Assembly (NCBI RefSeq): GCF_001591465.1
Contig: NZ_BCUY01000032.1
Location: 1 to 41,031 of the forward strand
Length of the DNA: 41,031 nt
Direction of reading: 5' to 3'
Source: Cytobacillus firmus NBRC 15306
Lineage (GTDB): Bacteria > Bacillota > Bacilli > Bacillales > Cytobacillaceae
Both the position numbers and the translations under genes were made by a program. The notes beneath the pieces were generated by a model that saw nothing but the letters and a program-made list of their open reading frames with translations, did no database searches and was not told the origin of the DNA. Every line of letters starts with the position of its first letter. Position 1 is the stretch's first letter. Positions 16,514 through 25,121 of this stretch are shown here, piece after piece.

Positions 16514-17876
16514 ATCCAATAATAACTCGCTCTTTAGGATAATGAAAATTAGGCTGTTTTTCTTTGCCGCCTATAATAAATAAGAAAGAAGTTAATCCAA
16601 TTCTTCCAATAAACATTAAGGCCATTATGATACATTTCCCAATCATTGATAATTCAGGTGTGATTCCTAACGAAAGACCCGTAGTACCAAAAGCTGAACA
16701 GACCTCGAAAATAATTTCAATAAGCTCCATCTGCTTTTCTGTAATGCTTAGAATAACTACAGAGAGAAAACACATTCCAATAGCAAGCAATGTGATGGCA
16801 AGGGACTTCAGAATATCATCTTCATGAATTTCTCTTTTAAATATTTTTATATCCCGGTTTCCTTTGGCAAAGTGATAGATAAAAAGGATATTCACAGCAA
16901 AGGTAGTCGTCCTGATGCCCCCGCCGACAGAACTCGGTGACGCCCCGATGAACATTAAAATACTCATTATGACGAGTGTAGGCATTGTAAACTCGTTAAC
17001 ATCCATGGTTGAAAGACCGCCGCTCCGGGTGGTAGCGGATTGGAAGAATGCATAAAAGAAGCTTTCATGCCAGTTCATGCCTTTAAAATATTGATTAAAT
17101 TCCATGATGAGCAAAATAACCGTTCCAAACACAAGAAGTGCTGCATACGTAACAGTCGTCAATTTAGAAAATAAGGAGAATCGAAAAGATGGCTCCTGAC
17201 CCCATTTATTCCGAAATAAAAATTGCTTTAATTCGATAAGAACAGGAAAACCTATAGCGCCTAACGTAATCAGAATAATATTGATCAGCTGCACGAAATA
17301 ATCGCCGGCATACGGTTTAAGAGAGGCTCCTGTTATATCCATGCCTCCGTTGGTTGTTGCACTGACCGATGCGAACAGCGCATGCAGGAATGCATCATCC
17401 CATGCCGGATAATATTTGAGAAAATGAAAACCCAGTATGAGGGCACCCAGGGTTTCAATCACCAATATTATTTTAATGATTTCTTTCACTAAATTGACTA
17501 GTCCTGACAAGGCATATTGATTATGATCGACCATTATGAGGCGGCGCCCTCTTAAACCAATCTTGCGGCCCAGCAGGAGCCAAAAGAAGGTGCCCAGCGC
17601 CATGATCCCTATTCCGCCAAATTGAAGGATGAACATGATGACAAAATAACCAAAAACACTGTATGTTTCTGATATATCAACCACAGACAGACCAGTCACA
17701 CTGACAGCACTGACAGCAGTGAAAACCGTATCAATAAATGCAACCTCCACTCCTGGTTTATGTACAGCTGGTATTCTTAATAAAAGTACCGATACAGATA
17801 CTGCCAATAAATAATATCCGGATATTACTTGGGCAGGTGTTAGTTTATCCAGCCAGCTTCTTACGTCTTTCCACAT
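16512..17876 (-). CDS. ktrD: Ktr-type potassium channel membrane subunit (KtrB/KtrD)
   Basis: Membrane subunit of a TrkH/KtrB family K+ uptake system, 454 aa. The four pseudo-repeats carry filter-like motifs: SAVSVTGLSVVD, SATTNGGMDI, SATTRSGGLSTMD and SAFGTTGLSLG. All four key glycines are present, which fits a K+-selective, Na+-influenced channel. KtrB and KtrD work with cytoplasmic RCK subunits (KtrA or KtrC), usually encoded next to KtrB but elsewhere for KtrD. None is adjacent here, so KtrD is the better guess. The protein ends with a basic tail (FHYPKERVIIG). Confidence 0.85.
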   Translation of the reverse strand: MWKDVRSWLDKLTPAQVISGYYLLAVSVSVLLLRIPAVHKPGVEVAFIDTVFTAVSAVSVTGLSVVDISETYSVFGYFVIMFILQFGGIGIMALGTFFWLLLGRKIGLRGRRLIMVDHNQYALSGLVNLVKEIIKIILVIETLGALILGFHFLKYYPAWDDAFLHALFASVSATTNGGMDITGASLKPYAGDYFVQLINIILITLGAIGFPVLIELKQFLFRNKWGQEPSFRFSLFSKLTTVTYAALLVFGTVILLIMEFNQYFKGMNWHESFFYAFFQSATTRSGGLSTMDVNEFTMPTLVIMSILMFIGASPSSVGGGIRTTTFAVNILFIYHFAKGNRDIKIFKREIHEDDILKSLAITLLAIGMCFLSVVILSITEKQMELIEIIFEVCSAFGTTGLSLGITPELSMIGKCIIMALMFIGRIGLTSFLFIIGGKEKQPNFHYPKERVIIG

Positions 17877-18013
17877 ATCATACCTGTCCCCTTCAAAATT
17901 TTTCTAACCCTTATCATAATGAATATACCCGGTTTTTAAAAGGGATATTATAAAATTCGCAGGAAGTTTTTTATTTATATATAATAAAATCAAAAACAAA
18001 AGGGAGATTTGAT

Positions 18014-19132
18014 ATGCTGCTGCCTGATCTGGCTGAAAAAATCATAGCTGAAGTGCGTCAGTTTCTTCAGGAAGATATCATTGTTGCCAATACCTGCGGA
18101 GTGATCATTGCAAGTACAGACGCTGGCAGAATAGGCAATTTTCATGAAGGAGCATTACTTACTATAAAACATAAAGAAAAGCTGATTATAACCAGGAAGG
18201 ATCAATCACGTCTTCAGGGTGTTAAAGCGGGCATTAACCTGCCGATCTTTTTTAAAGGGGAAACAGTTGGTGTTATTGGCATTACCGGAAATCCCGATGA
18301 AATTTCCCCATTCGCAGAAATCATCCGCAAACTAACAGAATTGTTTATCAGCGAAAGTTACTTTGCAGAGCAGCTCGATTGGCAGGCCCGTGCAATGGAA
18401 GGTTTTATGTTTGACTGGCTGCAGACTAAAGAGTGGGATCCCGCATTCAAGGAACGTGCTCACCTGCTGAAAGTAAACCTCTCAGTGGATAGGCAGGCAT
18501 CTATCGCTGAATTCAGGCACCATAGCCAATTGCTTCATCGTGATCTTTGGAATAGAATTTTATCCTGGAAAGAAGCAGGTCCAAATGATATTCTGATTCG
18601 CTGGGGCAACGATCGAATTGTCCTTTTAGCCGGGGTTCCTTCAGCAGAAAAAGAACGCAGCATAAGGGAAAAAATCATACGCTTCCATCGTTATCTGGAA
18701 AACCTGCTCGCTGCCAAAGTAAGTATCGGCACCGGTAAACCCTTGCCTCCTTTCAGTCTGTCCGAATCATTTATTCAGGCAGAACGAGCTTTAAAAATCG
18801 CAAAAGACCGGGGCCCCATTATATTTGATCAGGATTTGACCATTGAAATGATATTTGATGACCTTTCTCCGGAAACTAAGAAGGACTTTATAGAAAGAAC
18901 GATCGGCACATTTTTGTATGAAGAGGATCTTATGGTTACCCTTAAGGAGCTATTCCGGCAAAATCACTCTTTGAAAAATACTGCTGAGGCCCTGCATATA
19001 CATATTAACACCCTTCATTACAGACTCAAGAAAATATCAGACCTTTCAGGACTGTATACCTCAAATTTGAATGATTTAATGAAATTATTCATTGCTGTAA
19101 AGCTTTTAGAGGAAGGTACAAAAAATAATTAA
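18014..19132 (+). CDS. ysfB: CdaR/PucR-family regulator next to glcDF
   Basis: Transcription factor of the sugar-diacid-regulator type, 372 aa. The N-terminal ligand-binding domain (about 1-135) has the family sequence VANTCGVIIASTDAGRIGNF and GVKAGINLPIFFKGETVGVI. A variable middle follows, then a PucR-type C-terminal helix-turn-helix (about 320-365; TLKELFRQNHSLKNTAEALH then IHINTLHYRLKKI). It is encoded just upstream of glcD and glcF in the same direction, with a terminator between. B. subtilis ysfB-ysfC-ysfD has the same gene set. A likely role is activating glcDF in response to glycolate or a related hydroxyacid; the inducer is inferred. Confidence 0.85.
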   Translation: MLLPDLAEKIIAEVRQFLQEDIIVANTCGVIIASTDAGRIGNFHEGALLTIKHKEKLIITRKDQSRLQGVKAGINLPIFFKGETVGVIGITGNPDEISPFAEIIRKLTELFISESYFAEQLDWQARAMEGFMFDWLQTKEWDPAFKERAHLLKVNLSVDRQASIAEFRHHSQLLHRDLWNRILSWKEAGPNDILIRWGNDRIVLLAGVPSAEKERSIREKIIRFHRYLENLLAAKVSIGTGKPLPPFSLSESFIQAERALKIAKDRGPIIFDQDLTIEMIFDDLSPETKKDFIERTIGTFLYEEDLMVTLKELFRQNHSLKNTAEALHIHINTLHYRLKKISDLSGLYTSNLNDLMKLFIAVKLLEEGTKNN

Positions 19133-19164
19133 GACAAACCTTAATATTTGTATAATTATCTATA

Positions 19165-19187
19165 GCAGGGGGTTCCCTGTTTTTTTT
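19165..19187 (+). terminator. Terminator between the regulator and glcD
   Basis: CAGGG-GGTT-CCCTG is followed by a run of eight T. It implies that glcD has its own promoter in the remaining ~50 nt, or that it reads through. Confidence 0.75.
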
Positions 19188-19237
19188 ATACTTAAAGAAT
19201 AGATATTGCCAGGCTGCTATTAAAGGAGAGGATCTAT

Positions 19238-20650
19238 TTGGTTGACGTTCAAATAAAAGAAAAATTAACTGCCATTGTTGGCGCAGAAAATTATGATGAC
19301 TCAAAAGCCGGTCGCCTTGTTTATTCTTATGATGCAACTCCCAATTTCCAATCGATGCCCGATGCGGTGATCAGCCCGCGAAACGCTCAGGAAATTTCCC
19401 AAATCCTCAAAATTTGCAGCAGCAGAGGAATTCCAATCGTACCAAGAGGATCAGGCACAAATTTATGTGCAGGCACCTGTCCTACAGAAGGCGGGATTGT
19501 ACTCCTGTTTAAGCATATGAATAAAGTCATTGAAATCGATGAAGAAAATCTTACGGTTACAGTACAGCCCGGTGTCATCACGCTTGACATGATTAACCAG
19601 GTTGAAGCAAGAGGGCTATTTTATCCTCCTGACCCAAGTTCAATGAAAATAAGCACAATCGGCGGAAACATCAATGAAAATTCAGGCGGACTGCGCGGAT
19701 TGAAATATGGTGTTACCAGGGACTATGTGATGGGACTGGAAGCTGTACTTGCGAACGGAGAAATTATCAGAACGGGCGGCAAGCTTGCAAAGGATGTGGC
19801 AGGATATGATTTTACCAGGCTGCTGGTTGGATCTGAAGGAACTTTAGCGATTATTACGGAAGCCACATTGAAGTTAATTCCGCTTCCCGAAGCAAAAAAG
19901 ACAATGCTTGCTCTCTTTCAGGATCTGGAACAAGCTGCGAAATCTGTCTCAAAGATCATCGCAGACAAAATCATTCCGGCCACGCTTGAATTTTTAGATC
20001 AGCCAACACTAAAAGCAGTAGAGGATTTCGCTCAAATCGGTTTGCCAACTGATGTTAAAGCTGTACTTCTTATCGAACAGGATGGGCCGGTTGACGTTGT
20101 GGAAATGGATATGCAAAAAATGGCTGAAATCTGTCAAAAGCAAGGAGCTGTATCGGTACAGCTCGCAAAATCTGAACAAGAAGCCGAAGCCTTAAGGACA
20201 GCAAGACGTGCCGCATTATCGGCTCTTGCACGCCTAAAGCCGACAACCATTCTTGAAGATGCTACAGTGCCAAGATCTGAAATTGCCAATATGGTAAAAG
20301 CCATAAATGAAATTTCCCAAAAATACGGGCTCTCCATCTGTACCTTTGGCCATGCCGGTGATGGAAACCTGCATCCGACATGCCCTGCAGATGCCCGCGA
20401 TAAAAATGAAATGGAACGGGTTGAAAAAGCTTTTGAGGAGATTTTCATCAAGGCGATAGAACTTGGAGGAACTATAACAGGAGAACATGGAGTAGGAGTC
20501 ATGAAAGCTCCTTATCTTGAACTGAAGCTGGGCCAGGCAGGGATTAATGCCATGAAAGCGGTAAAGACTGGTTTAGACCCCAATAATATTCTCAATCCCG
20601 GGAAAATTTTTGCCAAGGACAACAGAAAACGTGTGGTGGTTACACAATGA
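19238..20650 (+). CDS. glcD: Glycolate oxidase FAD subunit GlcD
   Basis: Flavoprotein of the FAD-binding PCMH (D-lactate/glycolate dehydrogenase) family, 470 aa, oxidising a 2-hydroxyacid to a 2-oxoacid. The start is TTG at 19238 with AAAGGAGAGG 7 nt upstream. The FAD-binding stretch is PRGSGTNLCAGTCPTEGGIV, followed by GGNINENSGGLRGLKYGVTR. The C-terminal substrate domain has FGHAGDGNLHPTCP and TGEHGVGVMKAPYL, with family-conserved His residues. Its stop overlaps the glcF start (ATGA), so the subunits are coupled. Glycolate is the likeliest substrate, but D-lactate cannot be excluded. Confidence 0.93.
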   Translation: MVDVQIKEKLTAIVGAENYDDSKAGRLVYSYDATPNFQSMPDAVISPRNAQEISQILKICSSRGIPIVPRGSGTNLCAGTCPTEGGIVLLFKHMNKVIEIDEENLTVTVQPGVITLDMINQVEARGLFYPPDPSSMKISTIGGNINENSGGLRGLKYGVTRDYVMGLEAVLANGEIIRTGGKLAKDVAGYDFTRLLVGSEGTLAIITEATLKLIPLPEAKKTMLALFQDLEQAAKSVSKIIADKIIPATLEFLDQPTLKAVEDFAQIGLPTDVKAVLLIEQDGPVDVVEMDMQKMAEICQKQGAVSVQLAKSEQEAEALRTARRAALSALARLKPTTILEDATVPRSEIANMVKAINEISQKYGLSICTFGHAGDGNLHPTCPADARDKNEMERVEKAFEEIFIKAIELGGTITGEHGVGVMKAPYLELKLGQAGINAMKAVKTGLDPNNILNPGKIFAKDNRKRVVVTQ

Positions 20651-21972
20651 CAACATTAAAAGAACAGGCAATCATACAGGAAGAATTTGCGAAGCGAATG
20701 GATGAAGACGAGCTCCTGAATTGCATGCGCTGTGGCTTTTGCCTCCCTTCTTGCCCCACTTATGTCGAGTCAGGCTTTAAAGAAGCTCACTCCCCAAGAG
20801 GGCGGATTGCATTAATGAAAGCTGTTGCTGACGGATTGATTGAACCGGATGAAGATGTAGAGAGATCTCTTGATCTTTGTCTGGGCTGCCGGGCATGCGA
20901 GCCTGTATGTCCTTCAGGGGTAAAATATGGACACTTGCTGGAAGAAGCGAGGGATATTATTAATCAGAATAAGAAATACTCACTTCCGGTCAGAGCGGTT
21001 CGCAATTTTGTCTTTAATGGGCTTTTTCCCCATCAGAACAGAATGAGGGCAGCTGCAGGGCTATTGGGCTTTTATCAGCGTTCAGGCCTGCAATCGGCCG
21101 CCAGAAAAACAGGAATGCTGAATTGGCTTCCAAAAAACCTCAGTGCAATGGAAAAGGTACTGCCTCAAGTACCAAAATTAAAAGAAATGAAAAATAGGCC
21201 ATCATATCTCTCAGCAGATAAGCCAGTAAAAATAGCCGCTTTTTTTACCGGGTGCTTAATGGACACGATGTTCCTGGAAACGAATAATGCGACAATAAAA
21301 CTTCTCCAGCTTGCCGGATGTGAAATTCATATCCCTCAAAATCAAGCTTGCTGTGGTGCTCTTCACGGTCATAGCGGTGAAAAACAGACAGCTAAGGATC
21401 TGGCAAAGCGGAACATAGAAGCTTTTGAAAAACTGGACACAGACTATATCATTACAAATGCAGGGGGATGCGGGGCATTCCTTATTGACTATGGCCACCT
21501 GCTTAAAGATGACCGGGAATGGCATGAAAGAGCTGTAAAGTTTTCGGAAAAACTCAAAGATATCAGCCAAATTCTATATGAACTTGAATTTCATAAAAAA
21601 GTTCATCTTGAGCTGCCGGGGCAGATCGTAACCTATCAGGATTCCTGCCATTTGCGCAATGTCATGAAAACCTCCATAGCACCTCGTACCCTTCTGAACT
21701 CAATCAGGGGCATTGAATTCAGGGAAATGAAAGATGCAGACAGATGCTGCGGTTCTGCAGGGATTTATAATATTGTTGAATCTGAAATGTCTATGCAAAT
21801 ACTTGATCATAAAATGATTCAGGCCAAGTCAGCAAATGCTGCAGTAATTGTTGCCTCTAATCCAGGCTGTCTTCTGCAGATGAAGCTGGGGATCGAACGG
21901 GAAGGTTTGCAGCATAAAATTAAAGCAGTTCACATCGCAGACATCCTATTAGAGGCTGCCTGTGAAAAATAA
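20647..21972 (+). CDS. glcF: Glycolate oxidase iron-sulfur subunit GlcF
   Basis: Electron-transfer partner of GlcD, 441 aa. Two 4Fe-4S ferredoxin motifs lie near the N-terminus (Cys26-x2-Cys29-x2-Cys32-x3-Cys36, and Cys78-x2-Cys81-x2-Cys84-x3-Cys88). Two CCG domains follow (FFTGCLMDTMF..ACCGALHGHSG and DSCHLRNVM..RCCGSAGIYNI). It overlaps glcD by 4 nt and has no membrane helix, so electrons probably pass to a membrane quinone partner elsewhere. Its CCG domains resemble those of LutA, 8 kb away, though they are clearly different genes. Confidence 0.93.
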   Translation: MTTLKEQAIIQEEFAKRMDEDELLNCMRCGFCLPSCPTYVESGFKEAHSPRGRIALMKAVADGLIEPDEDVERSLDLCLGCRACEPVCPSGVKYGHLLEEARDIINQNKKYSLPVRAVRNFVFNGLFPHQNRMRAAAGLLGFYQRSGLQSAARKTGMLNWLPKNLSAMEKVLPQVPKLKEMKNRPSYLSADKPVKIAAFFTGCLMDTMFLETNNATIKLLQLAGCEIHIPQNQACCGALHGHSGEKQTAKDLAKRNIEAFEKLDTDYIITNAGGCGAFLIDYGHLLKDDREWHERAVKFSEKLKDISQILYELEFHKKVHLELPGQIVTYQDSCHLRNVMKTSIAPRTLLNSIRGIEFREMKDADRCCGSAGIYNIVESEMSMQILDHKMIQAKSANAAVIVASNPGCLLQMKLGIEREGLQHKIKAVHIADILLEAACEK

Positions 21973-22023
21973 ACATTCTGCTTATGCCGAAATATTACCA
22001 CTTATGAAAACCCCTTTTTAATT

Positions 22024-22030
22024 CATACTA
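22024..22030 (+). promoter_or_regulatory. Sigma-G-like -10 element for the SASP gene
   Basis: CATACTA matches the forespore sigma-G -10 consensus and lies about 54 nt before the SASP start. I could not find a good -35 at the usual 17-18 bp distance. A small 6-bp hairpin (ACAGAG...CTCTGT) follows in the leader. Confidence 0.45.
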
Positions 22031-22083
22031 CAAATACAGAGGGATGGTAACTCTGTAAGACCAATAATAAGGAGTTGAATACA

Positions 22084-22284
22084 ATGGCAAGAAGCAGCAA
22101 TAAGCTTTTAGTTCCTGGTATTGAACAATACATGGACCAGGTTAAATATGAAATTGCCCAGGAATTTGGTGTTCAATTAGGCTCTGATACGGTATCCCGG
22201 GCTAATGGATCTGTAGGCGGAGAAATTACTAAGCGGCTTGTCCAGCAAGCTCAGGCCCAAATGTCCGGCCAGAATAATCAATAA
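22084..22284 (+). CDS. Alpha/beta-type small acid-soluble spore protein
   Basis: DNA-binding spore-core protein of 66 aa that coats and protects DNA in dormant spores. The ATG at 22084 has AAGGAG 9 nt upstream; an in-frame TTG at 22075 has none. Family motifs are complete: the germination protease site region [10 protein letters not shown] (expected cut after Glu23), [20 protein letters not shown] and a Gln-rich end. A perfect palindromic terminator follows 20 nt later. It sits between glcF and rsgI and is transcribed towards rsgI. Confidence 0.95.
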   Translation: MARSSNKLLVPGIEQYMDQVKYEIAQEFGVQLGSDTVSRANGSVGGEITKRLVQQAQAQMSGQNNQ

Positions 22285-22303
22285 TAACTTAATATAAATG
22301 GAA

Positions 22304-22329
22304 AAAGTCCGGAGCATGCTCCGGACTTT
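22304..22329. terminator. Palindromic terminator shared by the SASP gene and rsgI
   Basis: AAAGTCCGGAGC and its exact reverse complement form a 12-13 bp stem, a perfect 26-bp palindrome. It lies between the SASP stop and the expected rsgI stop at 22334-22336, so it serves both converging genes. Confidence 0.85.
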
Positions 22330-22333
22330 GCTT

Positions 22334-23490
22334 TTATCGATTTCCTTTATCATTATGCTTCCCTTGATTGTTTCCTCTGCCTTTATTAGGATTGTCACTA
22401 ATTTTCTGGTTTTTCTCATGACCATTCCCGCCTCTGTTTTTCCCTTTATCTTTTTCTTCGGGACTTCTTTCAGGGTTATTTCTGTTTTCATTAGACTTAT
22501 TATTTTTTTTTCGCTTGGATGATTTGGATGTTTTTGGGCTTTGACCTTATTTCCCTGATCTTTTTTTCCTTCTTTATCGTGTCTTTTTTCATGATCATTT
22601 CCATTATTGTTTTTCCCGCTGTTATTCTGCTGGTTTTGCTGGTACTCAGACTTTTTTATTTGCCCCGGAACAGCAGGTTTTTCTTTATTAACTCCTTTAT
22701 TCCCCTGCTTTTTTAATTGGCTTTGGGTATTTTCAGCAGGTTTTTGCAAAGATTGAGTTTCTTTATCTGACTGTTTATGCGGATATGCAGGTTCAGAATT
22801 TTCTTTCCTGTCATCGGCAGCCTTTAATTTACTTTCTTTATATATCCCGGCTGACAGCCCTTTTTCAATGGCAGCTTCTCTTTCCTCTTCACTTGCTTCC
22901 AGTAAAGTTACTTCAAGCTGCTCTTTCTGTGCATCTTGTTTAATATCTGCTAACTCTTTCTGAATGCGCTCATCCGCTTCTTTATTCTCTTCTGTATAAA
23001 CGGCAGCAATGACTACCTCTTTATTTTCCTTAAAATAGCCCTGCTTCTTTATCTGAAGGAGAATTTTGTCAGCCACTTCATGAATGCTGTTCTTTTTCCA
23101 GCTCTTGATGTTCTGGATAATAAGTTTCCCTTCTTTATTATAAGGAATGAGTTCTACTACCTGATATTCCTGATTGACCCCTAATTCAATACTCGGATTA
23201 ACGTCTATTGACATATAAGCATACACTTCGTCGTTTTGCAAGAACGGCAGAAAAGACACGATTGCGAGCATCATCGCAAATGCCGCTGCCATTAATCCTT
23301 TTCCTCTTGACAATCTAAAAATAGATAGAGGACGAGACAAGTTTCCGTTTTTCAGTTCTATTGGGAAGAATGCAATTTCCTGGCCTATTACGTATGCCCG
23401 ATCTTGTTTTCGGGCACGCAGAAATTCTCCTTCCGGGGTTAATAGGGTTAAAAAACGTTCGTTTATTTCCATGATTATACCTGTTTTCAC
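22334..23490 (-). CDS. rsgI: Anti-sigma-I factor RsgI, frameshifted in a poly-A run near the C-terminus
   Basis: Membrane anti-sigma factor that holds SigI. An N-terminal RsgI domain (residues 1-55, GIIMEINERFLTLLTPEGEF) binds the sigma factor. One membrane helix follows (about 66-84), then an extracytoplasmic domain starting YAYMSIDVNPSIELGVNQEY and a long Gln/Asn/Lys-rich tail. GTG start at 23490 overlaps the sigI stop. The frame in the sequence runs on to 22177, through the terminator and the antisense of the SASP gene, and its last ~115 residues look out of register. Shifting frame at a run of nine A (coding strand; T at 22503-22511) gives an Asn/Lys/Gly-rich tail like the preceding part and a stop at 22334-22336, just before the terminator. 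One more A would restore it. This may be a mutation, an assembly error or slippage. Confidence 0.85.
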
Positions 23491-24233
23491 GTTTCCAACA
23501 CCCCTTTGATATAATCCATTAAAAAGACATAATCGCCAGTTAATATCAGTGATATGGCAATTATATATTTTCTATTTCTCTCTATTGTTTTTCTGCTTAA
23601 AGATACATAACCCTCCAGCTGTTTGATCGGCAGCTTTTTTTTGTCAAAAAGAATACTTTTGAGCTCTTCATTTTCAACCAGAATTTTGGCTACAGTCATC
23701 GCATTTTTTCGTGCATCCGCATGTTTTGGCGATTGTTCAATCAGATCACTGAAGGTAAGTCCGAATTCCTGAAGGATTAGCGTAAACTGGATAATTTCTT
23801 CTTTCCTCAGCTCTTCATCTGTTTTTTTCCTGTAGTCTTCAATGGACAATTCGGCTTCTATTGCCGAGCCGGCAGTATCATCATCTTCCAGTTTAGAGAC
23901 TCCATTAAAACTGAGATTCTGAAATTTGGATTGCTTGCGGATATAATCAATAACCCGCCTTTTAATCAGCACTTCAGAAAAACTGATCAATGAACTTCCC
24001 TTATCAGGACTGTACTTTTGAATGGCTTCATTAAAGGCTATGAGGCCAATGCTAAATTCATCATCAGATTCATGAATATATCTCTTGCATACTGCTGATA
24101 CTGTTTTAGCAATAAACGGCTTATATGACTCTATTAACTCATTATTTAATGCTGTATCTCCCTGCTGTATTAACTCTACCGTTTCTTCGAGCGATCTTTT
24201 CCGCTTTTTCGGCATAAACAATAAACCCAGCAA
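23487..24233 (-). CDS. sigI: RNA polymerase sigma factor SigI
   Basis: Heat-inducible alternative sigma factor of 248 aa that directs wall- and stress-related genes. The TTG at 24233 is preferred because AGAGGTGG precedes it; a GTG three codons earlier lies inside that site. Conserved SigI stretches are YKPFIAKTVSAVCKRYIHES, DDEFSIGLIAFNEAIQKYSP, KGSSLISFSEVLIKRRVIDY and the C-terminal QLEGYVSLSRKTIERNRKYI with TGDYVFLMDYIKGVL. It overlaps rsgI by 4 nt, the standard sigma/anti-sigma arrangement. Confidence 0.94.
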   Translation of the reverse strand: MLGLLFMPKKRKRSLEETVELIQQGDTALNNELIESYKPFIAKTVSAVCKRYIHESDDEFSIGLIAFNEAIQKYSPDKGSSLISFSEVLIKRRVIDYIRKQSKFQNLSFNGVSKLEDDDTAGSAIEAELSIEDYRKKTDEELRKEEIIQFTLILQEFGLTFSDLIEQSPKHADARKNAMTVAKILVENEELKSILFDKKKLPIKQLEGYVSLSRKTIERNRKYIIAISLILTGDYVFLMDYIKGVLET

Positions 24234-24257
24234 TAGCCCCACCTCTTTTCAAATCAC

Positions 24258-24284
24258 ATTATATCATACGGCGTCCAATCCGTA
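24258..24284 (-). promoter_or_regulatory. sigI promoter region with inverted repeat
   Basis: On the minus strand TG-A-TATAAT is an extended -10 (TATAAT at 24258-24263), 25 nt before the SigI start. Just upstream is a palindrome, ATACGG-CGTCCAAT-CCGTAT (24265-24284), where a regulator could bind. I could not find a convincing SigI-type promoter by eye. Confidence 0.4.
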
Positions 24285-24311
24285 TTATGGGCAGGGGCTA
24301 ATGTAAAAGCT

Positions 24312-24335
24312 TTAATTCTCTTTATTAAAACTCAT
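24312..24335 (-). other. Seven-codon mini-ORF in the sigI leader or upstream region
   Basis: ATG at 24335 encodes MSFNKEN and stops with TAA. GAGGTGG lies 6 nt upstream, a very good ribosome site for such a short frame. It could be a leader peptide or the relic of a lost gene start. Confidence 0.3.
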
Positions 24336-24440
24336 ATGATTCCACCTCATGATTAAGTTAAAGCGGCCGCTTGTTCATTACAACTGTACGGATTCATGAA
24401 AGAGATTTGTGGGGGTAATGTAAAAAATATTTTAAAAAAG

Positions 24441-24488
24441 AAAAAAGCTTTAGCACCACTAAAGTAATTAGTGTGGCAAAGCTTTTTT
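24441..24488. terminator. Long terminator after the 24501-24977 gene
   Basis: AAAAAAGCTTT-A-GC-A-CCACTAA pairs with TTAGTG-T-GGC-AAAGCTTTTTT around a short loop. The stem is over 20 bp with small bulges and has T runs on both strands. Confidence 0.85.
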
Positions 24489-24500
24489 GATCAATAAAAC

Positions 24501-24977
24501 TTAACTTTGAACCGTTGACTTTCTCCATTTTAGGATTAACCACCTGATCAGCAGGCCAGTTACTACACCAGGAATAACAAAGATCATAGGTAGAAAGACC
24601 GGCCCAAAAAACATTCCGAACAATTTTAGTTTTGTTGAGTACATAAGTCCTACTGTGACAAAATAGGCACTGAATACAAAAGGAAGGAATGATAATTCTT
24701 CCTTTTCCGGCATAGCACTGCGGTATGCATCCCACATTGCATACATGTAAAGACAAGGGTAAAACATGAGCCACTGATAATTAAGGACATGAACAGCTTT
24801 ATCAATTTCGCCCATAAAACTGAACATGATAGCCGAATTAAAATGGCTGGATACATTAATGATAAATTCAAGGACGACAAACAATGTCCCCTTCCACAGC
24901 TGCCCCGCCAATAATTGGCTAAAACCTGGCAATGCAATACTCCAAAAAACCGCTTCTAGTTTACTGAGTTTTTTCAT
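24501..24977 (-). CDS. Membrane protein of unknown function
   Basis: A 158-aa protein with about four hydrophobic helices. It begins KKLSKLEAVFWSIALPGFSQ then LLAGQLWKGTLFVV. The PGFSQLLAGQLWKG motif resembles small TM2/DUF5683-type membrane proteins, whose functions are mostly unknown. A GGTGG ribosome site precedes the ATG. It is monocistronic between a SwrC-type gene and sigI, with a strong terminator behind it. I do not recognise a specific family. Confidence 0.7.
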   Translation of the reverse strand: MKKLSKLEAVFWSIALPGFSQLLAGQLWKGTLFVVLEFIINVSSHFNSAIMFSFMGEIDKAVHVLNYQWLMFYPCLYMYAMWDAYRSAMPEKEELSFLPFVFSAYFVTVGLMYSTKLKLFGMFFGPVFLPMIFVIPGVVTGLLIRWLILKWRKSTVQS

Positions 24978-25082
24978 TTCATTACCACCAGCTACAAGTC
25001 GATACTTATATTGTGCTCTGAATATTGGTCGATTATCAAAAAAATTTCCAGATATTTTCCTGAAACACCTAGTCTTTAACGT

Positions 25083-25111
25083 AAAAAAAGACCCCTTTAT
25101 TTGAAGGAGCC
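25083..25111 (-). terminator. Terminator after the RND transporter gene
   Basis: On the minus strand GGCTCCTT and AAGGGGTC form an 8-bp stem (two G-T pairs) with a 6-nt loop, followed by seven T. Confidence 0.7.
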
Positions 25112-25121
25112 TTCATCAGAT

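Noticed and set aside
24361-24372. Perfect 12-bp palindrome with a NotI site as a possible cloning artefact
   Set aside because: Surrounding sequence is natural and continuous with the sigI region and there is no vector sequence, so I treat it as genomic.
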